64,000 bases of DNA from Cellulomonas sp. C5510. GTDB lineage: Bacteria > Actinomycetota > Actinomycetes > Actinomycetales > Cellulomonadaceae. Numbering within the stretch: the stretch's first letter is position 1; each line of letters starts with the position of its first letter. The notes under the pieces were generated by a model. The model was not told where the DNA came from, searched no databases, and was given only the letters and a program-made list of their open reading frames with translations. The position numbers and the translations under genes were made by a program. Of the stretch, positions 1-10,587 are shown in pieces. The DNA is taken from assembly GCF_019797765.1 (NCBI RefSeq), contig NZ_CP081862.1, positions 1,860,001 through 1,924,000 on the forward strand, read 5' to 3'.

Positions 1-550
1 GGAAGCCGTCGCCGTAGCGGGTCAGGTACGCCACGCGGGCGCCGGTGGCCTCCTCGAGGGCCCGCAGCGGCTTGCCGCGCCAGGCCTCGTGGACGTCGAC
101 CTCCGACAGCACGATGCGGCCCGAGGCGTCGGTGTACTGGTTGGTCGCGCCCATCGGGAGCAGCCGGCGCAGCACCTGGTCGGCGGTCCACCGGACGGTC
201 GCGACCGTGGGGATGCCGAGCCGCTGGTAGATCTCCGCGCGGTGCGGGTCGTAGATGCGGGCGACCACGTTCTCGACGCCGAACGTCTCGCGCACGACGC
301 GCGCGGCGAGGATGTTGGAGTTGTCGCCGTCGGACACCGCGGCGAACCCGAACGCGTCGTCGATGCCGGCCTGCCGCAGCACGTCCCGGTCGAAGCCGAG
401 CCCGGTGACCTTGGAGCCGGCGAACTCGGCGTCGAGACGACGGAACGAGTCGGGGTTCTGGTCGATCACGGCGACGGAGTGGCCGTGGCTCTCCAGCGTC
501 TGCGCGAGGGTGGCGCCGGCGCGCCCGCAGCCCATGATGACGAAGTGCAC
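1..550 (-). CDS. trkA: TrkA-type potassium uptake regulatory protein (3' end outside window)
   Basis: Cytosolic NAD-binding RCK subunit that gates Trk/Ktr-type potassium channels. The protein starts with a beta strand and the GCGRAG dinucleotide-binding motif at residues 7-12, followed by a typical RCK_N Rossmann domain with an acidic residue ending the second strand (VAVID). The C-terminal portion is cut by the window edge after about 183 residues, near the start of the RCK_C domain. Start chosen at GTG 550, because a -10 like TAGCGT (559-564) lies 8 bases upstream, as expected for a leaderless message. It is divergent from a KimA-like permease, so the pair probably forms a potassium homeostasis locus. 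Actinobacteria often have two adjacent trkA genes (ceoB/ceoC type); the second would lie left of the window. Confidence 0.9.
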   Translation of the reverse strand, partial: MHFVIMGCGRAGATLAQTLESHGHSVAVIDQNPDSFRRLDAEFAGSKVTGLGFDRDVLRQAGIDDAFGFAAVSDGDNSNILAARVVRETFGVENVVARIYDPHRAEIYQRLGIPTVATVRWTADQVLRRLLPMGATNQYTDASGRIVLSEVDVHEAWRGKPLRALEEATGARVAYLTRYGDGF

Positions 551-558
551 AACGCGGA

Positions 559-564
559 ACGCTA
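559..564 (-). promoter_or_regulatory. -10 element of trkA (leaderless type)
   Basis: On the minus strand this reads TAGCGT, inside TATAGCGT, and ends 8 bases before the GTG start of trkA, so transcription should begin at or next to the start codon. No clear -35 was recognised. Confidence 0.45.
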
Positions 565-649
565 TACCCGCCACGCGCGGACCTGCACCGCCGGAGGTCC
601 CCGCGGTGGCGCGTCGCACCCGGGTGGCGCGACGGCACGCGACTGCGCC

Positions 650-655
650 TAGCAT
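650..655 (+). promoter_or_regulatory. -10 element of the KimA-like permease gene
   Basis: TAGCAT followed after 8 bases by the GTG start at 664. This is the same near-leaderless layout as the divergent trkA promoter. The whole divergent intergenic region is only 113 bases, which leaves no room for a ydaO-type riboswitch. Confidence 0.4.
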
Positions 656-663
656 GGTCCCTC

Positions 664-2667
664 GTGCCGGATCTCGCGGATGCCGCCAAACGCTTGCTGC
701 TGGGCCGACCGGTCCGCAGCGAGAACCTGGGGCACACCCTGCTGCCCAAGCGGATCGCCCTGCCGATCTTCGCCTCGGACGCGCTCTCGTCCGTGGCCTA
801 CGCCCCCGACGAGGTGCTGCTGACGCTGGCGCTCGCCGGGGTCAGCGCGACCGTCATCTCGCCGTGGGTCGGCCTCGCGGTGGTGGTCGTCATGGCGACC
901 GTCATCGCCTCGTACCGGCAGAACGTGCACGCGTACCCGTCCGGGGGCGGCGACTACGAGGTCGCGACCGTGAACCTCGGCCCGAGGGCCGGCGTCTCGG
1001 TGGCCAGCGCGCTCCTGGTCGACTACGTGCTGACCGTGGCGGTGTCCGTGTCGTCGGGCACGCAGTACGCCGCGTCCGCCCTGCCCGCCCTCCGCGGCCA
1101 CGAGACGCTCGTGGCGGTCGGCGTCGTGGTGCTCCTGACGCTGGCGAACCTGCGCGGCGTGAAGGAGTCCGGCCGCGCGTTCGCGATCCCGGTGTACCTG
1201 TTCATGGTCGCGGTCGGGTCCACCGCGGTCTTCGGCTTTGTCCAGTACCTGTCGGGCGACCTCCAGCAGGCGGCCTCGCACGACCTCACGATCGTGCCCG
1301 TCCAGGGCTTCGACGAGGGGCTGTCCGGCGCCGCGGGGGCGTTCCTGGTGCTGCGGGCGTTCGCGTCCGGGTCCGCGGCCCTCACCGGCGTGGAGGCGAT
1401 CAGCAACGGCGTGCCGTCGTTCCGCAAGCCGAAGTCGAAGAACGCCGCGACCACCCTGCTGCTGCTCGGCAGCCTGTCCGTGTTCCTCATCATGTCGATC
1501 CTCACGCTCGCCCGGATCACGGGCGTGCACTACGTGGAGGACCCGGCGACACAGCTGCTGCGCGACGGCCGCCCGGTCGGCGAGGACTACGTGCAGGACC
1601 CGGTGATCGGGCAGCTCGCGCAGACGATCTTCCACTCGTTCCCGCCGGCGTTCTACCTGGTGGCCGTGGTCACCGGGCTGATCCTCGTGCTCGCCGCCAA
1701 CACCGCGTTCAACGGCTTCCCGGTGCTGGGCTCGATCCTCGCGAAGGACGGGTTCCTGCCGCGGCAGCTGCACACCCGCGGCGACCGGCTCGCGTTCTCG
1801 AACGGCATCGTCGCGCTGGCGCTCGGGGCGATCGCGCTGATCGTGGCGTTCGACGCGCAGGTCACCCGGCTGATCCAGCTCTACATCGTGGGCGTCTTCG
1901 TGTCGTTCACGCTGTCCCAGCTCGGCATGATCAAGCACTGGACGCGTGAGCTGCGCACGGAGCCCGACCCGGCGCGGCGCCGGCAGATGACGCGGTCGCG
2001 GGTGATCAACGCGACCGGCTTCGGGATGACCGCGACCGTCCTGATGATCGTGCTGGTCACGAAGTTCACGCACGGCGCCTGGATCGCGATCCTCGCGATG
2101 ATCGTCGTGTTCGTCGGCATGCAGGGCATCCGGCGGCACTACGACGCGGTGCGCCAGGAGCTGGCGCTGGGCGAGGACCCCACGTCGGCGCGCGCGCTGC
2201 CGAGCCGGGTGCACGCGATCGTGCTGGTCTCGCACCTGCACCGTCCCACGATGCGCGCGCTCTCCTACGCCCGGGCGTCGCGCCCGCACACGATCGAGGC
2301 CGTGACGGTGGGGGTCGATCCCGAGGACGCGCAGGCCCTGCGGGCCCAGTGGGAGGCGATGGAGCTGCCGGTCCCGCTGCGCATCCTGGACTCGCCGTTC
2401 CGCGAGATCACCCGCCCGATCATCACGTACGTCCGCTCGATCCGGCGGGACAGCCCGCGGGACCTCGTGGTCGTGTACATCCCCGAGTACGTCGTGGGCC
2501 ACTGGTGGGAGCAGCTGCTGCACAACCAGAGCGCCCTGCGGCTCAAGGGCCGGCTGCTGTTCACCCCGGGCGTCGTCGTGGCGTCCGTGCCGTGGCAGCT
2601 CGCGTCGACGGAAGGTCAGACCGGTATGGAGGAGCACGTGCGCAGGACGATCTCCCGTGGCCTCTGA
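664..2667 (+). CDS. APC-superfamily permease, KimA-like potassium importer
   Basis: Integral membrane transporter of 667 residues. The N-terminal 470 residues form about 12 membrane helices of APC type with motifs typical of KimA/KUP-like potassium importers: SDALSSVAY near residue 40, SYRQNVHAYPSGGGDYEV near 85 and LLVDYVLTVAVSVSSGT near 120. The last 170 residues form a soluble alpha/beta domain resembling a universal stress fold, as in Bacillus KimA, where it binds c-di-AMP. Automated annotation would usually call this an amino-acid permease. The neighbouring trkA gene supports potassium as substrate, but that is inference. The last 11 bases overlap the downstream methyltransferase gene, so they are probably co-transcribed. 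Confidence 0.85.
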   Translation: MPDLADAAKRLLLGRPVRSENLGHTLLPKRIALPIFASDALSSVAYAPDEVLLTLALAGVSATVISPWVGLAVVVVMATVIASYRQNVHAYPSGGGDYEVATVNLGPRAGVSVASALLVDYVLTVAVSVSSGTQYAASALPALRGHETLVAVGVVVLLTLANLRGVKESGRAFAIPVYLFMVAVGSTAVFGFVQYLSGDLQQAASHDLTIVPVQGFDEGLSGAAGAFLVLRAFASGSAALTGVEAISNGVPSFRKPKSKNAATTLLLLGSLSVFLIMSILTLARITGVHYVEDPATQLLRDGRPVGEDYVQDPVIGQLAQTIFHSFPPAFYLVAVVTGLILVLAANTAFNGFPVLGSILAKDGFLPRQLHTRGDRLAFSNGIVALALGAIALIVAFDAQVTRLIQLYIVGVFVSFTLSQLGMIKHWTRELRTEPDPARRRQMTRSRVINATGFGMTATVLMIVLVTKFTHGAWIAILAMIVVFVGMQGIRRHYDAVRQELALGEDPTSARALPSRVHAIVLVSHLHRPTMRALSYARASRPHTIEAVTVGVDPEDAQALRAQWEAMELPVPLRILDSPFREITRPIITYVRSIRRDSPRDLVVVYIPEYVVGHWWEQLLHNQSALRLKGRLLFTPGVVVASVPWQLASTEGQTGMEEHVRRTISRGL

Positions 2668-3928
2668 GGGCGACGCGCCGGGCGACCTCGTCGAGCTGGA
2701 GGTCGGGCCGGTCGCGCACGGCGGTCACTGCGTCGCGCGGCTGCGGGCCGCGGGTGAGGACGGCCCGGGCCGGGTGGTCTTCGTCCGGCACGCGCTGCCC
2801 GGCGAGCGGGTGCGCGCCCGCCTGACGGAGACCGGCGCGAAGGCCCGGTTCTGGCGGGCCGACGCCGTGGAGGTGCTCGAGGCGTCCGCGGACCGCGTCG
2901 CGTCCGCGTGGCCGGAGGCCGGACCGGGCGGCGTTGGCGGCGGCGAGCTCGCGCACGTGGCGCCCGCGGCGCAGCGAGCGTGGAAGGCCGCGGTGCTCGG
3001 TGAGCAGCTGCAGCGGCTGGCGCGCGTGGAGCGGGACGTCCCCGTCCGGGAGCTCCCCGGCGACGCGGAGCGGGGCGGGCTCGGCTGGCGCACGCGCGTC
3101 GGGTTCCTGGCCGACCGGGAGGGGCGCGCGGGCATGCGGCGGTTCCGGTCCCACGACGTGGTGCCGGTGACGACGATGCCGTTGATGAGCGACGCGCTGG
3201 CCGACCTCGACCTGCTCGGGCGCCGCTGGCGTCCGGGGGCGCGGATCGAGGCCGTGGCCCCGGCGGGCGGCGACCAGCCGGTCGTGCTCGTCGACGGCGA
3301 GCCGTTCGACCTGCGGCGCGGCAAGGCCGATCCGCGGCCGAACGCCCGCACCGCCGTGCGGGAGCGCGTGACCGTCGGTGACCGGGCGTGGACGTACCGG
3401 GTGGCGGCGGCCGGGTTCTGGCAGGTGCACCGCGAGGCGCCGGCGGCGCTCACCGGCGCTGTGCTGGACGCGGTCGGCGACGTCTCCGGCGCACGGGTGC
3501 TGGACCTGTACTCCGGGGCGGGCCTGTTCACGCTCCCGCTGACGGACGCCGTGGGCGACGCGGGCACCGTCGTGGCCGTCGAGGGCGATGCCCGCGCCGT
3601 GAAGGACGCCCGCCGCAACCTGCACGACCGGCCGCAGGTCGCGCTGCACGGCGGTGACGTCGCCGCCGTGCTGGCCTCGGGCGGGGCGGGTCCGCGCGCC
3701 GACGTGGTGGTGCTCGACCCGCCGCGGGTCGGTGCCGGAGGGGACGTCGTGCACGCCGTCGCGGGACTCGCGCCGCGGCGCGTCGTGTACGTGGCGTGCG
3801 ACCCGGCGGCGCTGGCGCGCGACGTGGCCTACCTGGCCGAGGAGGGCTACGCCCTGGAGGGCGTCACGGGGTACGACCTGTTCCCGATGACGCACCACGT
3901 GGAGGCTGTCGCGGTCCTGACCCGCTGA
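2657..3928 (+). CDS. TRAM-domain class I SAM-dependent RNA methyltransferase (RlmD/TrmA family)
   Basis: Predicted RNA 5-methyluridine methyltransferase, 423 residues. An N-terminal TRAM domain (about residues 8-65) binds RNA. The catalytic domain has the SAM motif LDLYSGAGLF near 283, the DPPR motif near 353 and the nucleophilic cysteine in VACDPAAL near 380. In the region between the TRAM and catalytic domains, where RlmD-type enzymes have CxxxxxCxxC ligands for a 4Fe-4S cluster, this protein reads PEAGPGGVGGGEL (about residues 86-98) with no cysteine, so the cluster is absent. Start GTG 2657 overlaps the stop of the permease gene by 11 bases, indicating translational coupling. Exact rRNA or tRNA target cannot be told from sequence. 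Confidence 0.88.
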   Translation: MASEGDAPGDLVELEVGPVAHGGHCVARLRAAGEDGPGRVVFVRHALPGERVRARLTETGAKARFWRADAVEVLEASADRVASAWPEAGPGGVGGGELAHVAPAAQRAWKAAVLGEQLQRLARVERDVPVRELPGDAERGGLGWRTRVGFLADREGRAGMRRFRSHDVVPVTTMPLMSDALADLDLLGRRWRPGARIEAVAPAGGDQPVVLVDGEPFDLRRGKADPRPNARTAVRERVTVGDRAWTYRVAAAGFWQVHREAPAALTGAVLDAVGDVSGARVLDLYSGAGLFTLPLTDAVGDAGTVVAVEGDARAVKDARRNLHDRPQVALHGGDVAAVLASGGAGPRADVVVLDPPRVGAGGDVVHAVAGLAPRRVVYVACDPAALARDVAYLAEEGYALEGVTGYDLFPMTHHVEAVAVLTR

Positions 3929-3988
3929 CCGGGACCGGTGGCCCGGGTGCGGGGGCGCAGGGCGGTCGCGCGCGGGCGACGGGCGGCC

Positions 3989-3994
3989 TAGCGT
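3989..3994 (+). promoter_or_regulatory. -10 element of the small gene at 4043
   Basis: TAGCGT in the context GGCCTAGCGT, 48 bases upstream of the ATG. The same CCTAGCGT core precedes the genes at 56379, 57398 and 61819, and in the last case it has a TTGACA -35 at 17-base spacing, which supports reading this hexamer as a promoter. Confidence 0.35.
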
Positions 3995-4042
3995 GAGAGC
4001 GGGCGCCCGCGTCCGGACGCCCGGGGACGGAAGGAGTCGACG

Positions 4043-4231
4043 ATGACCACAGCCCACGACGGCGGCGTCCGCGAGTCGGCCGCCGAGGCGGCCCACCGCG
4101 TCGCGGAGGCGAGCCGGCGGGCCACCGAGGAGCTGCACAAGCAGGGCACCCCGGACTACGACCCGCGTCAGCACCAGAAGGCCGTCGAGCGCGAGCGGCG
4201 CGCGGCGGAGGAGGCCTCGTCCGGCGACTGA
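4043..4231 (+). CDS. Small hydrophilic protein of unknown function
   Basis: 62 residues, rich in Ala, Glu and Arg, predicted to be almost entirely helical and charged, with no membrane segment, cysteine or recognisable motif. The ATG at 4043 has a strong ribosome binding site (GGAAGGAG) seven bases upstream and a TAGCGT -10 about 48 bases further up, so it looks genuinely expressed. It sits alone between the methyltransferase and aconitase genes. Function is not recognised. Confidence 0.6.
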   Translation: MTTAHDGGVRESAAEAAHRVAEASRRATEELHKQGTPDYDPRQHQKAVERERRAAEEASSGD

Positions 4232-4341
4232 CCGGGCGGACGCCGCGTCCCGCTCCCGGGCGGGCGATCCCCGTGCGGCCGCGGCGGGCGGTGCCGCGCG
4301 CCGACGGCGTGGTGCACGTCGCCCGCCCCGGCCGGGCGCGG

Positions 4342-4366
4342 TAGGATGTATCTTGACGTCAAGATA
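4342..4366 (+). promoter_or_regulatory. Aconitase promoter with perfect 18-bp palindromic operator
   Basis: A -10 like TAGGAT (4342-4347) is followed immediately by TATCTTGACGTCAAGATA (4349-4366), a perfect palindrome that would cover the transcription start. Arm length and symmetry fit a dimeric winged-helix repressor of the MarR/TamR/PecS kind; TamR of Streptomyces is known to control aconitase, but assignment to that family is inference. The site leaves an approximately 130-base leader before the GTG start, in which nothing else was recognised. Confidence 0.7.
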
Positions 4367-4495
4367 AATCGCCGGACCGCCCCCGGTCCGCGCGGTGATC
4401 GCAGACGACCACGCGCCGCGGCCCGCCCCGCGGGTCCCCGCCGGACCCGCGGACGGGCCGGGGCGGCCGCACCCGCACCACGAAGGAGCCCCCCT

Positions 4496-7327
<2,832 letters not shown>

Positions 7328-7333
7328 CGCGCT

Positions 7334-7370
7334 CCGACGCCCCCGTGCCCTGGCGGTGCGGGGGCGTCGG
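7334..7370 (+). terminator. Rho-independent-type hairpin after acnA
   Basis: A perfect 12-bp stem (CCGACGCCCCCG at 7334-7345 pairing with 7359-7370) with a 13-base loop, seven bases after the aconitase stop. No T-tract follows, as is common in actinobacteria. It may also serve the convergent DUF1801 gene. Confidence 0.75.
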
Positions 7371-7394
7371 CCGTCCGGCCGCGCCGCACGGGCC

Positions 7395-7820
7395 TCAGGC
7401 GTCGCGCGGGTTGCTCCCGCGGGCGTCCCACGCGTCCCGGACGACCTGCTCCAGCACGCCGAGGTCCACGCGGTCGAGGTCTGTCAGGTACACGCACCCC
7501 CGCCCGGTGCGGTGCGGCCCGAGCGCGGCGAGCCGGTCGGCGTGGGCCTCGACGCCGTCGGTCAGGTACAGGGTCAGCGCGGCCTTGCGCGGCGAGAACG
7601 CCACGGGGGGCCAGTCACCGCTGCGTCCGGAGGCGTAGGTGTAGCGCGCCGACCCGAAGCCGATGATCGACGGGCCCCAGAGCACGGGCGGCTCGCCGGT
7701 GACGCGCGCGACGAGCTCGAGCAGCCGCCGCGCGTCGCGGCGACGGCGCTCCGGCGTCACCGCGGCGAGGAAGGCGGGCACGTCCGCGTCGGTGGGGACG
7801 GTCCTCGGTGCGTCGGCCAT
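7395..7820 (-). CDS. DUF1801 domain-containing protein
   Basis: 141-residue cytosolic alpha/beta protein. The pattern of a helical N-terminus (TPERRRRDARRLLELVARVTGEPP) followed by a beta-rich half containing FGSARYTYASGRSGDWP and AFSPRKAALTLYL matches the DUF1801 family, whose function is unknown. Start ATG 7820 gives the normal family length. It converges on aconitase with a shared hairpin between them. No partner gene is evident. Confidence 0.8.
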   Translation of the reverse strand: MADAPRTVPTDADVPAFLAAVTPERRRRDARRLLELVARVTGEPPVLWGPSIIGFGSARYTYASGRSGDWPPVAFSPRKAALTLYLTDGVEAHADRLAALGPHRTGRGCVYLTDLDRVDLGVLEQVVRDAWDARGSNPRDA

Positions 7821-7867
7821 GCGGTCATCATGCCTCCCGGGCCGTGAGGCGGCAGGGTGCGACCCGG

Positions 7868-8770
7868 TCAGCCGAGCAGCGCCCGGACCGCGTGCGCGCC
7901 GGTCGCGGCGATCGGCGGGTCGTCGTCGCCGTGCGCGACCATCGCGGAGGCCATCACCAGGGCCCACCCGGCCGCGCGGCGCCAGCGGCCCGGGTCGGGC
8001 GGTCCGGCGGCGTCCGCGAGGACGTCCGAGCGCTCCCGGAACGCCGCGCGGCCCGCGTCGTCGAAGGTCAGCCACGCGGTCGCGAGGTCGCACGCGGGGT
8101 CCCCGGCGGTCAGGTCCCCGAAGTCCAGGAGCGCCGCGAGCCGGCCGTCGCGCACGACGAGGTTCGCCGGGTGCGGGTCGCCGTGCAGCCACAGCGGGAC
8201 ACCGGCCCAGCGGGGGGCGGCGAGCGCGTCCTCCCACAGCGCCTCGGCACGTGGCGTCACACCGGGGACGTGCGCCTCGAGGTGCTCGAGCCGGCCCCGC
8301 AGGGCGCCCGACCGGCCCGCGAGCGCCCCGCCGCGCACCGGGTTGACGGGCGCGTCGGGCGGTGCGGGGGTGTGCAGCGCGGCGAGGGCCTCCGCCAGCG
8401 CCGGCGCCCAGGCGGTGCGGGCGGCCACGGGCTCGTCCGCCGCGTGGACGCCGGGGAACCACGGGACGACGCTCCATGCCCAGGGGAACCCCGCGCCCGG
8501 CCGACCCGCGCGCACCGCGGCGGGCACGGGGACCGGGCAGCGCAGCGCGAGCTCGCCGAGCCACCGCTGCTCGTGCTCGACGAGGTGCGCTGCGGCCTCG
8601 CGGCGCGGCAGGCGGACCGCGAGGTCGTCGCCCAGCCGGAACGTCGCGTTGTCCCAGCCGTGCGCGACCAGCCGGACCGGCCGCGTCGCCAGGTCCGGGT
8701 GCTGCTCGGCGAGCAGCGCGCGGACGAGGTCGGCGGTGAGCGCGAGCTCGGCGGCGGGTCTGGCGGGCAC
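7868..8770 (-). CDS. Aminoglycoside phosphotransferase-family kinase
   Basis: 300-residue soluble protein with the APH/choline-kinase fold. The catalytic loop HGDPHPAN and the metal-binding DFGDL motif lie about 25 residues apart in the C-terminal half, and a lysine-poor N-lobe contains GWDNATFRL. Families with this arrangement phosphorylate small hydroxylated molecules and include homoserine-kinase-like, fructosamine-kinase-like and macrolide kinases; substrate cannot be assigned. Start GTG 8770. Lies 47 bases beyond the DUF1801 gene on the same strand. Confidence 0.85.
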   Translation of the reverse strand: MPARPAAELALTADLVRALLAEQHPDLATRPVRLVAHGWDNATFRLGDDLAVRLPRREAAAHLVEHEQRWLGELALRCPVPVPAAVRAGRPGAGFPWAWSVVPWFPGVHAADEPVAARTAWAPALAEALAALHTPAPPDAPVNPVRGGALAGRSGALRGRLEHLEAHVPGVTPRAEALWEDALAAPRWAGVPLWLHGDPHPANLVVRDGRLAALLDFGDLTAGDPACDLATAWLTFDDAGRAAFRERSDVLADAAGPPDPGRWRRAAGWALVMASAMVAHGDDDPPIAATGAHAVRALLG

Positions 8771-8872
8771 GGGAGACCTCCGGGGGCGGGCGGGCGCGCC
8801 AGGCTACCCGACGCCCGGACGGCACCCCTGCCGGGGCGCCGGGCCGGCGCGCCCACGCGACGGGAACGGGGG

Positions 8873-10405
8873 TCAGCGACCGGGAGGGCGGCACTCCAGG
8901 GGGGAGACCTCGGCCGGCTCGGTGGCGAGCGGGGCGGGGGTGAGCGGCGCCGGGTGGGCGCTCTCGCCGACGCGGGGCTGCGGCACGACCGCGTCCACGA
9001 CCATCGAGCCGTCGGAGGGTCCCTCGACCGGCACGGGCTCGGGGGTCGTCTCGACCTGGGAGAGCGGGGCGATCGGCAGGGTCGCCAGGTGCCGGTGCGC
9101 CCGCAGGTAGGCGGGCACCAGCAGGACGACCGCGCCGACCCAGGCCAGCGGGTTGCCCCACACCACGCCGACGAACCCGAACGCCGCGCCGAGCACCACG
9201 GCGGCGCCGACCCGCATCACGAGCTCGATCACCCCGGTGAGCGTCGGCACGCCCGTGCGACCCAGCCCCTGGAGAGCCCCGCGCAGCACGAACAGCACGC
9301 CGAGCACCGCGTAGAGCGCGGCGTTGATGTGGAGGAACTGGGTCGCCAGGTGGACCACCCGGTCCTCCCCGTCGCCGACGAACAGCCGGACCAGCCATGC
9401 CCCGGACGTGACCAGCACGACGCCGAGCGCCACCGAGCCCGCGACCGCGAGGCCGGTGGCCTGCACGACGCCCTGCCGGATGCGGTCCGGCCGTCCGCCC
9501 CCGAGGTTCTGCGCGACGAACATCGACACCGCGAGGCCGAGGGACTGGAGCAGGGCGATCGCGAGCCCGTCGACGCGCGCCGCCGTCGTGTACGCGGCGA
9601 CGGCGTCCGCCCCGAGCTCGTTGAGGCGGACCTGCACCGCCAGCGTGCCGATCGCGATGATCGACGCCTGGAACCCCATCGGCAGGCCGAGTCGCAGGTG
9701 GTCGGTCAGGTCGGTGCGCGTCACGCGCCAGTCCGCCCGGCGCAGGTGCAGCACGGGCACGCGGCGGCGCACGAATTCCAGGCACAGCACGACCGACACC
9801 GCCTGCGACACGACGGTGGCGAGCGCCGCACCGCCGACGCCGAGCCCGAGGCCGCCGACGAAGAGCACGACGAGCGCCACGTTGAGCACGCACGCCACGG
9901 TGAGGAAGACCAGCGGCGTCCGGGAGTCGCCGATCGCACGGATGACCGCGGACAGGTAGTTGAAGAACATCAGCGCGCCGGTACCCAGGAAGCTGACCTG
10001 CGCGAACGTCGTGGCCTGCGCCATCAGCACGTCCGGCGTGCGCAGCAGCGCCAGCGCGGGCCCGGCGAGCAGGGGCGCGGCCACGGTCAGCGCGACGCTG
10101 CCGGCGCCGGTCAGCAGGGCGCCGGTGGCCACGGAGCGGCGCACGGCGGCGTCGTCCCGCGCACCGAACGCCTGCGCGGTGGGGATGGCGAAGCCGGACG
10201 TCATGCCCCAGACGAACCCGAGGAGCAGGAACAGCAGGCTGCCGGTCGCGCCGACCGCGGCGAGGGCGTCGACGCCGAGGTGGCGGCCGACGACGACGGC
10301 GTCGGCGAACTGGTAGAGCTGCTGGACGACGTTGCCCACGAGCAGCGGGACGGCGAACACGAGGATGACGCGCCAGGGGCGGCCGGCGGTCAGGACCTTG
10401 GCCAT
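8873..10405 (-). CDS. MATE family multidrug/toxin efflux transporter
   Basis: 510-residue membrane protein with twelve predicted helices in two MatE repeats. The N-terminus RPWRVILVFAVPLLVGN and the FADAVVVGRHLG segment are typical of the NorM/DinF-like MATE group, which exports cationic compounds using a sodium or proton gradient. A poorly conserved 60-residue, Pro/Glu-rich cytosolic tail follows the last helix. Start ATG 10405 fits the family N-terminus. A locally A+T-richer stretch upstream (about 10508-10545) probably contains its promoter and a small operator-like repeat. Confidence 0.92.
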   Translation of the reverse strand: MAKVLTAGRPWRVILVFAVPLLVGNVVQQLYQFADAVVVGRHLGVDALAAVGATGSLLFLLLGFVWGMTSGFAIPTAQAFGARDDAAVRRSVATGALLTGAGSVALTVAAPLLAGPALALLRTPDVLMAQATTFAQVSFLGTGALMFFNYLSAVIRAIGDSRTPLVFLTVACVLNVALVVLFVGGLGLGVGGAALATVVSQAVSVVLCLEFVRRRVPVLHLRRADWRVTRTDLTDHLRLGLPMGFQASIIAIGTLAVQVRLNELGADAVAAYTTAARVDGLAIALLQSLGLAVSMFVAQNLGGGRPDRIRQGVVQATGLAVAGSVALGVVLVTSGAWLVRLFVGDGEDRVVHLATQFLHINAALYAVLGVLFVLRGALQGLGRTGVPTLTGVIELVMRVGAAVVLGAAFGFVGVVWGNPLAWVGAVVLLVPAYLRAHRHLATLPIAPLSQVETTPEPVPVEGPSDGSMVVDAVVPQPRVGESAHPAPLTPAPLATEPAEVSPLECRPPGR

Positions 10406-10507
10406 GAGGGGGAGGGCTCCGGGGCAGGACGGGGGCGGCTGGGGATCGGGACGGCGGGGGAGGGCGGCGCGGCGTCCCGGTCGCGGCGGGCGGCGGCGCC
10501 GTCGACG

Positions 10508-10535
10508 ATCGTATCGTTTCGATGACGTCGTGACG
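10508..10535 (-). promoter_or_regulatory. Candidate promoter/operator region of the MATE gene
   Basis: On the minus strand the segment contains ATCGAAACGAT, a short inverted repeat (ATCG-AAA-CGAT), running into TACGAT, a possible -10, about 110 bases before the start codon. Relaxed G+C content compared with the flanks is the main additional support. Confidence 0.3.
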
Positions 10536-10587
10536 AGCCCTTTTCCCGTCCGGGCCGGGTGATCCGTGCCGGGGCGCGCCGTGCCGG

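Noticed and set aside
551..663. c-di-AMP (ydaO) riboswitch before the KimA-like gene
   Set aside because: The intergenic region is too short and the -10 sits 8 bases from the start codon, leaving no leader.
4346..4495. In-frame upstream ATG that would lengthen aconitase by 50 residues
   Set aside because: The ATG overlaps the promoter -10 and operator; the added residues are Arg/Pro-rich and the GTG at 4496 has a proper ribosome site.
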